NCBI RefSeq assembly: GCF_001649575.2
Contig: NC_051431.1
Span: 16,521,891 to 16,585,890 of the forward strand
Direction of reading: 5' to 3'
Source: Kryptolebias marmoratus
Taxonomy: Eukaryota; Chordata; Actinopteri; Cyprinodontiformes; Rivulidae
Length of the DNA: 64,000 nt
Shown: positions 1 through 12,500 of the stretch, in pieces
How the letters are laid out: every line of letters starts with the position of its first letter
How positions within the stretch are numbered: position 1 is the stretch's first letter
The notes under the pieces: generated by a model
The model's input: only the letters and a program-made list of their open reading frames with translations
Told to the model about the DNA's origin: nothing
Databases searched by the model: none
Program-made: the position numbers and the translations under genes

Positions 1-1300
1 GTCCAGTTTCAAGAGTGTGAAAATTGCAGCTCAGTTCATCACAGAGGATCTAAAACAACATAAAAATTGTTTACTGTGTCTCAGTGACTTAACGGTTTCT
101 CTTGTTTTGCAATGAGTTGCTCCTAAAAAAAAAAGGGTCATTTCAGACAGAAAGCGTCTCCTTGCTCCTTTTGAGGCCCATCTCCTCACATGAATTAGGT
201 TGGATGTGGACAATTAAAAGCTCGTGTCCCATCATTATAAAAATCCTCTCTGAGTGGAGAAGTTGGAGTCACATACCTTTGCTCGCAGGGGTGAATTCTC
301 CCGGAGAAACACAGCATCCCTCACGGCATCGTGCTCATGGTGGTTAATCTACTTTTTCACTATGGCAACAAATGACCCCCCCCCTTCCCTTCACTCTCTC
401 CCTCTCTCTCTCTGTCTCTCTCTGTGTCTCTCTGCTCCAATGGAGAGGCGCCGTTCATGTCACAAGTCTCTCCACCCCCCCTCCCCCCGGTCTGCCTCTT
501 GCTCCTCTATCTCACATCACACCTACCTCCAAGATACCATCTGGAGATGGATGCTGGTGGAGTGAAGCCTGCAGAGAGGATGAGGGCGAGATGGAGATGG
601 GTCCACGGGCTGGAAGGGCCTTTAGAGCTTGGCCATGACGAGGCTTGGATTAATTCGTCAGCCAAATGCATTTGGGATTAGTAGACCATTAAAAGAGCAT
701 AGACATCCTGTGCACACGCGCACAGCTGCACACATTCACACACAGCCTTCTCATGCACTCACATGAAGGCCGGACATGGCTTTAGCGATGGCCTTAAACC
801 TGATCTCTGGCTCTCTCTTTTCTGAACATATTTTTGACACAGGATGACTGGAAAAGAGTGCAGTCTCTGGACGCATAAACAGACTCTAGCTCTCCAACCA
901 GTGTTTGTCTGGGTGGAGGTTGTAAAGCATATTCAGCTTTTTATGTCTCAGAGAGCCAAAACAACAGCAATAAAAAAAAAAAAAAAAAATGGAGTAAAAA
1001 CAGTCGAAACTGAATCACCAACGAGCAAAAGGGAGAACGTCCCCTGAGCCTCAGCCTCTCAAGCTGCTTTTTGTTCATAAAAGAAGCTTTCTGGTTCACA
1101 TTCAAGCTCCAGTTGTGTTCAAAACAGGCAACGTCGTTTGTTCTGTAGCGAACCCACATATTTCACAGCACAACTGCCACATTAAGTCAGCGTGGAGCTA
1201 TAAAGTATGTGCTGAAACTCGGCACATGTCCGTTCTAAGACTAGAAGTTGAGTCCCTTCGGATAAATGCTCTCATCAGTTCCAGTTATGTGTTTTCATGT

Positions 1301-1467
1301 CAGTGGTGTTCAATCCTGGCCCTGGAGGGCCTCTATCTTTCATGTTTTAGAAGTTTCTCTGCTCTTCAGCAGGTCTTCAAGTTCTGCAGAAGCCTGTTAA
1401 TCACTCAGTCATTCAAGTCAGGTGGGTCAAAGCAGAGACACAACTAAAGCATGCAGGATTGTGGCCC
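1301..1467 (+). mobile_element. hAT-type MITE, diverged copy
   Basis: Begins CAGTGGTGTTCAATCCTGG and shares the interior (CCTGGAGGGCC, TCTGCAGAAGCCTGTTAATCA, AAAGCATGCAGGAT) with the copies at 47065 and 51175. The right terminal repeat is too diverged to place. Confidence 0.7.
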
Positions 1468-4224
1468 TTGTGTGTTAAAAATAATCCAGTGTGTGGAGGT
1501 AAAAGTGCAACGTTAATGCAACTAAAATAAAAATGACTTAAACTGCAATAGTTCAGAACTAGTTCTAGTCTGGTTTGTACACCAGTTCTTTGTAAAAACT
1601 AACAAACAAACAAAAAACACTTGCTCTGAAGAGTGCCAGAGTTAGTTTCACTCAACAGTCAGTAAGTTGGTAGTTTTCTCAGGTTTTAAGATTTTAGACT
1701 CTAAACTAGGGGTGTCCGAAGTGCACCCATTGGGCCATTTTCAGTCGTCAGAGTGACTTTGTGCGGCTCGTGACTGCAATTTAGTAATTGTAGTAATTTA
1801 GGTTTAACAGAAGAAAGGATTAAACAAACCTTTTTACTCCAATTTCATGGTACAAAGGGCCACACATTTTACCAAAAAGTAGACTTTCAGGTAATAATTA
1901 ATAAAACTTGGTTAAATATAGCAGGAGTTTTCAAAGAAAGAAGATTGCTGTTGATTTAGTCCTCAGATGGAAACTGGATTCTATTAAGGCAGTATGTAGT
2001 GGGCTTAATTTACATACAATTTGATCACTTTTATTAGCCTCTCTTCAAACTTAACTTTCTATGAATCAGTTTTAGTGACTGCCAGCTACAGTATTTTAGT
2101 GCTTTGGCCATTCTTTTTGGCTATCCGTGGTCGTGTGAGTCTGGATATGTTCTTTTGAAATTCTCTCAGATGGGGTTCAAACTGCGAGCCAATGAAATTT
2201 TCATTTCAAGGGTCTCCAGGCCACACGAATGCTTTTCAGTGACTGTTTTTGAAGAAAAGTGACTCAAATTACATGTTTGTTTCCGACAATTGACTAAAGT
2301 GTACATTCCAAGCACAAGAAACCAACAGACAAACAAATCAAAGGAATTGATTTCTTTTTTTAACAAAAGGCAAATGTTTGTGAGGTTTTTTATGTTTTGG
2401 ATTGACAACAATGTGGAACTCCTTTTCCAAAATTAGTATATGTTTGTACTTTCACTAAAATATTGTTTTAATTTACTTTAGTTTGAGTTACTGTTTCATC
2501 AAGTCAGTTTAATCTTCCTCACATCACCTGTCCTGTCTGGACTGAAAATTTGCTCCACCTCAACAGTTCTTAAAGATCAATGACATGAGGAGAAAGTAGG
2601 ATCCTAAAGAAAACCAGAACAACAACTTTAAGGCACATCTTCTGGAAAAGTGTTTCATAAGACTTTGTGGGGCTTAAATTGCATGGGTCCACTGTTAACA
2701 CACATCTTGACATCGCCTTTGAAAGACACTATGGAAGCAAGTATTTCTCATTTGTTAATTTAGTTTTTCAGACCTGTGGGCCTTTCAGACTCTGCTCATT
2801 AAAGGAGAGGCTGGCGCGCCTTCGTTGCTGATCAGCATCTAGTTTGTGGGTGCAGAGGTGGAACTGTTTTGTGTTTGATAGAGTGCTTACACGCTGGAAC
2901 ACAGCTCTAACAATGCCATTGTCACTCCGCTGATTCTGCGACATTGTCTTGCTGTTTGTAATTACACATCGATCACATTGAGCCACCGCTGTTCAATCTG
3001 CATGAATGACCAATAGGAAACAATGACGACTTAACAAAGATGTTTTTCTTGTGCTGATACTGAAGGACCACAGCCTGACAATAACTGGTGTCTTTATAAA
3101 CCCTTCAGCAACATGCAAAGCACATGTATCAACCAGTAAACAGGCTTACTTTTATTTATATATTACATATTATTATATATGTTTACTTTATACTCTGTAT
3201 GTCCTCCTGTAGCACTAGAGGAATGACTTGACTCCACCATTATTTCCTCTCTCTCAAAATAGCAGTGGTTCAAATCTCTTCTTAGTGTTTTGGATCAATC
3301 TCTTAATCAATCACCATATTTTATGTTCCTTTTTTTTGTTTTCTCTTGACAGCTACATGTTTGTCTCTATAAAAAAAATGGTTCCTTTTAAAAAAAACAA
3401 ACATTTGTGCACCAAACTTGATTGGGTTTAAGCAGCAGCAGTGCTCGGCTCAGGCTGCAGGAAAAGAGCTCAGTTTCAAAGATCCGAATGTTTCACTCAA
3501 AGCGTCACACGGCAGCAGAAGAGCGACACCGAACTCATCTCGACGAGAAGTGTTGAGAAGCAAACCAATCGAGAGCTGTCACTGTCATCCCCGAAAGACG
3601 AGTGCTTTTTAAATGGCCTGTCTGTCTGTAAGCAAACTACCTCGTGAGCAACTGAATGGATCAAAAGCGAATGGCAAACCCCTCACTGCTTAAAAAAGTA
3701 GCCCTACCTTGTTGCCACAGGTTACCTTCACTCCTCTGGAATCACTGAGCTGGCATGAAACTGACGGGATCTGAGTCACCATACATTGAAGTGCATGATG
3801 ATTACATACATTATAATTAATTAGAGGTGTAATCACGTTTGATGTGTGTAACTTTTGCTGTTAAATAAAATGATTAAATGCCAGCAGTTCCATCTTGCAG
3901 CAGTTTCTTTTGGCACTGATCCAGATTATGTCAAGCTTTAAGTTTTGACTGATGACCATGATTAGTGATCGCTTTAATGCGCCACTTATAAACAGACTGT
4001 CTGAGATGGATTACAGGATACAGATGTCTACATACCAGATGCCTGCTACAGATTAGACTTTGAGACATTCGGCCTTTAAAAAGTAAACTTTGGAGGTTTT
4101 ATCTCCTGCACTCGGATGGAACGTAATCCCTCATCTGTTCATATGCTTTTAAATATGGTATCTGAGGTTAAATCAGACTTCAATAAAAACACCTGTCATT
4201 ATCACCTGCTGCCATCAAAAGAGG

Positions 4225-4480
4225 GTGATCATCTATCCGTTCGTGTGTCTGTCTGTTTGCAAAATATCTCATGAGCCACACGATGAAACCACTTAATAAA
4301 ATTCTCAGTATTAAGTCACTGGATGTAAATCTACAACTGATTAAGATTTAGTGTCAACCCAATCCAACATACTGCAGCTGCCACAAACAAAGCTACATCT
4401 CAGTCAGCTTTACAGACACTGAGCACAAATTAGGTGTTGTAGTAGCTGAGAGTCATCGCCAACAAAAACTTTGAGGGGGA
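4225..4480 (-). repeat. Dispersed repeat family R1, copy 1
   Basis: Reverse orientation. Carries the family landmarks GCAAAATATCTCATGA, CTACAACTGATTAA, GTCAACCCAAT and GTAGCTGAGAGTCAT in the same order as the other copies. Confidence 0.75.
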
Positions 4481-6009
4481 TCTAGTGGGAAACTCCACAA
4501 GGCATTTAAATTTATGAGGGAAAAAAGAATGTTTTTAAACTTCAACTTAACCCTTAATCAGAAATTACTTCATGGAAAAATGCTGGCGACATTAAAGCAT
4601 GGCTTCATATTTTGTGTAATCAAGCATAAGACAGATACAATCTTTTTTTTTTTTTTCAAAATGCCAGAGAATAGGATCAACAATTATGAGAGAGAGTGGA
4701 AACAAAATACTCGTGCTGAGCCTGAGGCACCAACCAGAGCCTCTGAAAGGATGCCACGGTTTGGGGCGGTCCATTGCTGCACCCTCATTGGTGACCATTG
4801 GTTTGTCACTCTTAGCCTGCGCTGTCCTGGGGTGGTTAGGGAAAATGGAGAGAATTCAAATGTGTGTGTCTTATGGGTGTATGATGGAAACAGCCAATCA
4901 GCTTGTATGGAGTTCACCCGTGCAACTGGTCTGTGTGGTGAGGCAAGGTTTGTTGACACCGTAAAGTTTCAGCCTTGTTAGGTCACCTGAGACACTGTTT
5001 CCTGTGTGTATATATGTGTTTCATGTGCTGTTGGATGCAATTTCAGATTGTGTTGTAGGGCTGAGTAGTCCTGGAAACAGTCTGTCACCGCCCAAAGCTT
5101 CTTACTACTTTGTCAAAAAGGTGCTGGCCAACTTTGTCTCACGCTTCGACCCACTCATTAGAGAGATTCTTTATGTTGCCTCCTCACTGTCTACAGATTT
5201 CACTCTGTTAGAACAGTATACGGTTGCTGGACCCTGTGGGTGTGGTCCAGCCAGATCCTGAGGACATGAAATCTCTGACGGTGGCTGGCGTGAATCCATG
5301 TTGGCCTTTCAGCCTCTTTCCCTGCAGTGTACGCCTGTCAGTAGGACCTGGAACCGGTAGGACCTGGAATCGATGATGCCTTCACCAGAGTCGTTCACAC
5401 AGCAGGATCACCTGGTTCCTGGTTGCAGGCTGAGCTCAGGTCAGCTCAGGAGAGCAGCCCTTACCAACGGGTATCGGCTGCTAGTATACATGCAAAGGTC
5501 AACAAAAGTCAGCATAAGCAAAGCACATTAGTTTCTCAACAGACATCCCTCCTTTTTTGACAAATGACTTGCCTCTGTGTCAATTAAGCGCAAGTGCAGG
5601 AAGAAATGGGGAAGCAAAAGGAGTCGGGGGGTGATTGATTGAGAAAGACCCTGCTTATCATTCAAGGCCTGTTTCAGGTGATAAAACAAGGTGCAGCCAG
5701 CAGCTGATCATTTTTCTTTGCGTGTCAGGGGTGAAAAGAAACACAGGGCAGGGAGGTTAGGTGAGGAAAGGAATGGAGAGGTGGAGCAAGCCATATGCCA
5801 GAATCAGTTAGTGGAAGAACCAGCCGGGAGATTAGTTAATCTAGAAGCAAAGGTCCTTAAAATCCCCTAAAACAAAGCTAAATCAAAACATCTGCCAAGA
5901 AATCTAGCTTGGGAGTAAAGCAAAACAACAAATATTTGTCTGGAAAACTCAATCAGCCTCTGTTTAATAAAGAATTTAACTTATATATTATATTAAATGT
6001 TATATTTTA

Positions 6010-6190
6010 CCTTAACACTCATGAACCACTGGAGTAAAAAGGATCATTGGATGAACATCTACAGCTGATTAACTTTTAGAGTCAACCTGATTCAAGATGG
6101 CTAACACAAAAATGGCTATAAATCACTCAGTTATTACAGATATCGAGGTAAGGTTTGGTGCAGCAGTAGCTGAGGGTCATCTCCAGCACA
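6010..6190 (-). repeat. Dispersed repeat family R1, copy 2
   Basis: Reverse-oriented partial copy with the landmarks TCATTGGATGAACATCTAC, TCAACCTGATTCAAGATGGC and AGTAGCTGAGGGTCAT. Confidence 0.75.
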
Positions 6191-6200
6191 TTCTCTAACA

Positions 6201-6517
6201 CAGCGGTTCCCAAACCTTTCTGCCTCTGAGCCACAAAATAAGAGCATCAGAGGTTTGTGACCCAAAATACTCCCACTTACATCAAACTAATTCTGTTTAT
6301 TAAAGAAGAACATCATGACAACCCCACAACCTTAACTACTATGATAAAAGTTTTATTAATCATTATTGTTGCATCTACTCTTTGCTGTAATTGTGGTGTA
6401 AATGTGCCATTAGCCATCAATTTATATTTAGTTTAATTTCTGGAGATCATTTGGGGACCCTCACTTCACATTTCATGACCCACAATGGGGTCCCGACCCC
6501 AACTTTGGGAACCGCTG
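6201..6517. mobile_element. hAT-type MITE with perfect 8-bp target duplication
   Basis: Terminal inverted repeats are CAGCGGTTCCCAAAC on the left and the near-complement CTTTGGGAACCGCTG on the right. The element is flanked on both sides by CTCTAACA (6193-6200 and 6518-6525), the 8-base duplication typical of hAT transposons. It has no transposase frame, so it is nonautonomous. The perfect duplication suggests a fairly recent insertion. Confidence 0.85.
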
Positions 6518-8454
6518 CTCTAACACACCACACAAGATCTTTGTTTAAAACTTTGGCAACACAAAGTCCTAAACTAGGAATGATTGCTTTATTACATACA
6601 AGGTTTTGAAAATGTGTTCATATCAAAGGGTCTTTCATTGTTTTTTGCATGCAGGTTTTTAGGATTTTTTTGTTTGTTTGTTTGTTCCTCACATTGACAT
6701 CCACCGCTCATTAAAAAAGTAATAATAATAATAACAGAAGTGATTTTTTTTTGTCTCATCTTGTCCTGTCATTGATCCCCAAAAAGAGCTGCAATGTCCT
6801 GCGATCAGATTCCCACAGCAACCCCTCACCATTGTGGCAAAATGGAAAATCAACAATACACACAGACACATTCACAGCCTGAACGCTTGTCTACACATCA
6901 GCCACTTTGAAATTTGACTGATGCAAATTTGGATCAATAATTAAATCAAAACTGATCAAACTGAGTCTAATCACTTTCATGGGATGGGGTGACGCTTGTC
7001 AGATGATAGAGAAATGAACTGAATGACGGGTCTGATGGAAATCATCCCATTACCGCGGGATACAAGCATAATGTGACACACTGACGCTGTTAGGCAGTTT
7101 GTGGGCTGCAAGGGGGAACAGAAAACAACCCGACAGGTCCTCCTGGTTGGAGAAAAATGAGAATAAAGTAACACAATACCTGCTGCAAGGTTTAAAAAGG
7201 TAAAACAGTACACGTGTGTGTTTGCACAGCCGGCGATCAGTGTGTGCTTGGCAGGCGTGTAACGTCTATAGGGTAAAATTTTCTTTTTGCCACACTCCTC
7301 CGCAAACCACAACAACAAGAGAGTCCGTGTCACAGTCAGCAAATCAATTATTCAATGGCATTTCAAACTATCAGTGGATACCCATGGTTGCCATAGACAC
7401 GTACTGTAGCTGATTTACAGATTTGTCACTTTTCTGTGATATTTTCCCTCTAAGTAGGACAAATAGAGAAAAATAAATACATCATATTAATGCCAACGGT
7501 GAAATGAGGACGTCATGTATAAAAGATTCCCTCTCGTTTAATGTGATTCCTGCTTGAGTGACCGGACAAAAATTGGATTTTAATGATGCCTATTAGTTTT
7601 AGAGGAACCGGACAAGTTTATGATGATGTGGGAAACATTAACACGGTGATATTTTTTATTCCTAATTGGTAAAACCATGACACCAAGAATAACAATGTTA
7701 ACACAAGATGAATCTGTTTGTTTACTAGGAGCTTACGCAACAGAGCCTAAAATAAGTTCACTTGAGGATGGAAAAGAAAAATACAAAGTTTCCCCCTTAT
7801 CATCAAGGCTTTAATTATAAAATGGTTGCCAAGAAATGACATAAATCTCCACCAGAGCCACCTGGAACAAATGTAGGTCCGTTAATGTTCAGGTCCTTGC
7901 CAGAGGAACGCAAACTTTTTAAAGAGTTTAAGAGACTTTGTCCTCAAATGCAAATCAGGCTGCTTTGGAGCCGGGCTGCATACAAACACAAAGCGGCTCC
8001 GGTGTGGATGTAAACTGTCAGCACAGGTTGACAGGCTGTCACGATGTCTCTGACTACCTGAACGCTCTGATAACAGGCAGGCGCAGCGCACGGACCCAGG
8101 AGGCTGCAGCTCTGCATTACTTTAAGCCTGTAGAAACAAAATAATAAAACGTGTGGAATCCTTGGGAAAAGTAGGCCACGCGTACAGTGAGAGGCACCCG
8201 TCTATCTGTTTTTCAGGCTCAACTATTTCAATTTTTATTCACGATGACCCAGTGGTTTGCTCAATTATGTGGTTATTTGGCTCGCAGAAAGAGCGAAAAA
8301 TACCCACTCTGACTCCACGGGGAAAATGTTACGGTTTGTCACTAAAGAGACTGAGTTTTAGTGGGCTGTGAAGGTATTCCCTTTTATGTTCTCACTGTAA
8401 GCTGCACGGAGCTGAGCTTCGTGGAAGAGCGGCCTTTTTTAAAAGAAATTCAAG

Positions 8455-8870
8455 GCCTTGCGTTACTTGAAGGAATGCATGAGAATGCCTGCCTGCCACC
8501 TTTCATGTCAGTGTGTCAAACTAGGATCCTTTTATTTTCAGATATGACAAAGGCTCAGCAGTTTTGGTCAAACCTTGAAAATAACGTCACACGTGATCTC
8601 GTGCGATATCACAAAATCCCATCAGAGTATGTGTTGTGAGTGACTCTCATGTACCACAACCACACCAAACTTTAGGTCAGTACCTGTTAAAGTGACTAAG
8701 TTACAGCCATGTTTGCACTTTGATTTGCTGTGGTGGCCATCTTGACTTGGACTGACTCCAAAACTTGAGTAGTCATAGAGGTATAGCCAATAAGCATGTC
8801 CTGAAAGTTTCATTAGAATTTGCAGTTCGTGTGATATTTTGCTAACAGACAAACGGGGCTGACTGGAACT
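8455..8870 (+). repeat. Dispersed repeat family R1, copy 3
   Basis: One of the longer copies. It runs from the CTTGAAGGAATGCAT end through the CACCTTTCATGTCAG segment to the ATATTTTGCTAACAGAC end, and is followed by a second unit. Confidence 0.75.
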
Positions 8871-8894
8871 GTTCAAAATCACACACAATCAGTA

Positions 8895-9135
8895 GTGCTT
8901 GCAGAATGTAAGGGAACATGACTCTTCGCTACAACCGTGCTGAATTGTAGCTCAAAAGTTGTGAAATTGGCTGAATTATAGCCATTTTTTTTCTTTTAAG
9001 GACAGCTGGCTGTGGCAGCCATCTTGAACTGAATTGACTCTAAAAGTTAATGAATCATAACTGTTCATCCAATGATTATTTCCCATAAGTTTCATTTAAT
9101 TTCATGCAGTGGTTCATGAGATATAATTAAAAAGT
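8895..9135 (+). repeat. Dispersed repeat family R1, copy 4 (second half of a doublet)
   Basis: Starts in the linker-like segment after copy 3. Contains GACTCTTCGCTACAACC, GGCAGCCATCTTGAACTG and GTTCATGAGATAT. Confidence 0.75.
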
Positions 9136-9410
9136 ACAACCCCTCCCCACAAGAAAAATTCATTTTATAAGAGAACTTTAATTAAAAATAAATAAACCAT
9201 GTCATACTTTGGAAATGACTTTCCTATTAATAATACTTTCAACCAATCTGGTTGAGCTTCATTATTAGAATCACTCACTTTCTACATGCAGGTGAAGAAC
9301 AGAGGTGAGGAGGTGTTGACCTTTAACCCCTGCTGTGACTTAAAGCGCACACAATTACAAAAACAAACATCAGCACGTTAGCTGAAGTCATAGCAAAGTC
9401 CTTTAAGTGC

Positions 9411-9724
9411 TGTGACGATCCCCTCCTGTCCAGCAGGGGTCGACAGTCCAATATGTGGTGTTCTCTTTGTCTCTTTCCAGGAAGCAGGTAGATGGGCTGC
9501 TAATTGAACGCACCGGATGGCTGTTAAATACTGACATCTAGTCAGTCACCGGGCGGCTGGTTGGGCCTCCGGATCAGATCGGAGTGAGCAGCACTGGTCC
9601 AGACTTCTCTCTGACTGGCTGTGCAGTTCTCCCAGAGGTTGTGGGACTAAATAAAATTATTGTTTTGGATAGATCGGCTCGTCTGTCTCCTATATTTGTC
9701 TTCGCCTCTGAACGGGGCGTGACA
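9411..9724 (+). mobile_element. Solo LTR
   Basis: A 314-base block more G+C-rich than its flanks. It starts TGTGACGATCC and ends GGGGCGTGACA, with the TG...CA termini of an LTR set in a short imperfect inverted repeat. GTGC occurs directly on both sides (9407-9410 and 9725-9728), a 4-base target duplication. A polyadenylation-type AAATAAAATT lies about 70 bases from the right end. No internal retroelement coding sequence is adjacent, so it is a solo LTR left by recombination. The class (Ty3/gypsy or ERV-like) is not resolved. Confidence 0.7.
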
Positions 9725-10321
9725 GTGCCTATTCAGTGGAAACGCCAATTATAAAAATATGAAGAAGCTAGTGTAAAAATACTATACCTCAAGTACATAT
9801 TATAAATATTTGCACAAAAATACAGCCAAAGTATTAATGTTAAAGTACTGCTTTGGTCTCTTTAATTAAAATGGCCTATTAAAGAGCATCATTAGAAGTT
9901 TAAATAAATTAAAAAGGGCAAAAAGTCTCCATTTGTTGAAACTTTAAATTAGCTCGTTAACAAGTCGCACGGTGATTCTACCAAGAAACCAAGACGGCTG
10001 GAAACTGCTCGATTGCTCTCTAACATTAAATTGCATTTTAAACACTCACCGTGTCATCCTTTGTGCATCTTCTGCTTAACCAAAGCTCTGATATGAAAGT
10101 TGGGCAGTTGAAATAACATTTTCCTATGAAATGCTGATTAGAATGACACAAATCTGATAGCTTCAAGAAAATAAGGTGTTTAAAAACTGTTAGAAAGTGT
10201 TTGAATTTTGGACAGATGTGCAGATTAGCTGTTCTCAGCACACTGAATAAACCACAGTCATGATAACAAACCTTTTTTATGACCCAAAAACGAAGGCAGC
10301 GTGATAGTGTGTAGTCTACTG

Positions 10322-10625
10322 TTAGCAAAATATCTCATGACACACTGAACAGCTTTCAGTGAAACTTTAAGAAAGTAATCAATAGATGATTAACATTTGT
10401 CAAACCTATTCAAGATGTTTAGTGGTATAACTCAGTTTTACAGATACTGAGCTCAAATTTGAAGTGGTAGTAGCTGAGAGTCATTCACAATGCATACACA
10501 TAAAGTTTTTGTTTGTTTGTTTTTAAAGGTTTGGTCAAAATGACTACAGCTTCATCATTTCTCAACATAAAAAGCATCTAAAATGCTGACAGGAAAGGCG
10601 GCAGGCGATATGCATTCCTTCAAGA
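10322..10625 (-). repeat. Dispersed repeat family R1, copy 5
   Basis: Reverse orientation, from GTTAGCAAAATATCTCATGA to the CGATATGCATTCCTTCAAG end. Confidence 0.75.
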
Positions 10626-10939
10626 AATTCCAGATCTTTAATTTTCGTTCAATAAATCTATAATAGGGTTTGTTTAAAATTTGGCAGATTTATGACTTTC
10701 AGTCAAAACAGACGAGGTGTTGGTTCACATCTTGTTTTTACCCTGTCAGATTTCACCAATGATCAACTATCTCCACGAGTTATTTGGATGGGTTTAATGT
10801 GCAGAAGGTTTTTAAAGTAAAAAACAACAACAACACAAACAACTGGAAGGAAAACCTTTAGCTAGTCAGGTCTCCTCTCTCACCTGGAGGAGAGAACAGC
10901 GCAGAGGCGAGCAGCAGCAGCAGGGCAGACGGGCTCACA

Positions 10940-10953
10940 CTGCCCCCTGATGG
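10940..10953 (-). promoter_or_regulatory. CTCF-like motif
   Basis: On the - strand CCATCAGGGGGCAG matches the CTCF core with one mismatch. It adjoins the GC-rich E-box patch. Confidence 0.3.
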
Positions 10954-10989
10954 CTGTTTGGGGAATGAAAACCCTTCGGATTTGCGCCT

Positions 10990-11270
10990 CCGTGGTCACG
11001 TGGTGGACTGACTCGCTGTGACTTCACATCCTCATGGGAGGTGAAATTCCTCCTAAGTTCAAAGAATGTGTGTGTGCATGTGTGTGTGTGTGCGTGTGAG
11101 GCCCGAGGGCGGGTTTATCCTGTGACGGTCATTCCCGCGCGCTCCGCTGCCTCCCTGCAGCCCGATAAGCCGCATCCCGTGCCCGGCTGCGGCGGCATGT
11201 GACCGGCTTGTGATCCCGGAGCCTGAAAAGGCTCCCTCCGTCTGCTCATTGGTCACGTACCACATGGAGG
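10990..11270. promoter_or_regulatory. GC-rich patch with four E-box-like motifs, candidate regulatory element
   Basis: This stretch is much richer in G+C and CpG than its surroundings. It holds CACGTG in the context GTCACGTG (10997-11002), CATGTG in the context GCATGTGACC (11196-11201), GTCACGTA (11252-11259) and CACATG (11261-11266). MITF/TFE-type bHLH-zip factors prefer GTCACGTG and CATGTGAC. The patch lies about 3.4-3.6 kb upstream of tyr. It could be a tyr enhancer or the promoter of an unseen transcript; the sequence does not decide. Confidence 0.3.
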
Positions 11271-11754
11271 AAAAGATGGAGGCTCACTCTAATAACAATG
11301 ATAGATAAGTTTATTTTCATATGTGTCATGCAACCTTAACAGGTGCTCAGCCCACACGGGCTTACAACACACAAAGCACATACACACAGGTGGACAGACA
11401 TAAATATCCATTAAACAAAAAGTGTCCTCTTTCTAAGGAGCCAAGCCATAGAAATAAACTGAACTAACTGAAACAAAATACTTAAATAAATAACATATTT
11501 TATCTTCAACATTTAAATAAAGAAAATCTGGATAGACATCAAGAACTTTATCAAAATAAATCATTTCTCAAAATCAAATATAAAGGACAGTAAAACAAGA
11601 AATGTACTTCACTCTTCGTACATCTTCGTTCATCCTCTGGGACTGAGCGAAAACGTCCAGTCTCCACAGCCAAAAGGCAACGTACCAGATCTAAACTGGG
11701 CACACATGGATCTTTGTTGTTTAGACAAATTCCAGTATGCATATGGCTCAAGAC

Positions 11755-11925
11755 CAGGGGTCTCTAATCCTGGTCCTCGAGGGCCACCATCCTGTACGTT
11801 TTACTTGTTTCTCTGCTCCAACACACCTGATTTAAATCAATGGGTGATTAACAGGCTTCTTCAGAACGTGAAGAGGTGATTTAACCACTGAATCAGGTGT
11901 GTCAACATGCTTTAAAATCATGCAT
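11755..11925 (+). mobile_element. hAT-type MITE, diverged copy
   Basis: Begins CAGGGGTCTCTAATCCTGG and carries the palindromic family interior, including CTCCAACACACCTGATT and GAATCAGGTGTGT. The right end is degraded and abuts a dispersed repeat copy. Confidence 0.7.
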
Positions 11926-11929
11926 TCGT

Positions 11930-12245
11930 TGAAGGAAGAGTACCCCAGAGTTTAAGACTGAGATCATCCTATGATGAAGGGACCGAGTCACAGTTGTCAA
12001 ATTTTGTCAGCGACATTATTCCTGATCTCATGTGATGTCACACTGTTACCACACCAAATTTTAGCTAATCTTTGCGTAAAATTGACTGAGCAAAAGCCAT
12101 TTATGTGGTGGCTGAGGTCGCAACCGCCGCAAATTGGACCGACGTCAGCGGTTCCTGAGCTGCAGCTGTACATCCAAAAAATACTGTCTGAGAGTTTTCT
12201 TAAAGTCTGTCCAGTGGTTCGTTGCATATTTTGCTAACAAACAGG
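11930..12245 (+). repeat. Dispersed repeat family R1, copy 6
   Basis: Forward copy with GTTGAAGGAA, GATCTCATGTGATGTCACA, TACCACACCAAATTTTAGC and ATATTTTGCTAACAAACAG. First half of a head-to-tail doublet. Confidence 0.75.
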
Positions 12246-12254
12246 CTTGACACC

Positions 12255-12500
12255 ATCAGTTAATGCAAAGGTTTTAGGCTTAAGTATTGTGCAATGATTC
12301 TCGGCTACTACCACATAAATCTTGCTCAATGGCTGTGAAGCTGATTAAATTATAGCCATTTTTGTGTTTTCTAAGGTCAGTTGGTTGTGGTGGCCATCTT
12401 TAATTGGGTTGATTCCAAACATTAATCAGTTGTAGACGTACATCCAGTGACTGTCTGCAAGTTTCATTGATATTTGTGCAGTGAATTTTGAGATATTAGC
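12255..12500 (+). repeat. Dispersed repeat family R1, copy 7 (second half of a doublet)
   Basis: Begins with the linker GTTAATGCAAAGGTTTTAGG, then CTCGGCTACTACCACAT, GTGGTGGCCATCTTTAATT and GAATTTTGAGATATTA. Confidence 0.75.

Noticed and set aside
4514..4981. 155-codon open frame on the + strand upstream of tyr
   Set aside because: It begins in poly-A/T sequence and the overlapping frames on both strands are equally open. No domain or splice context supports it.
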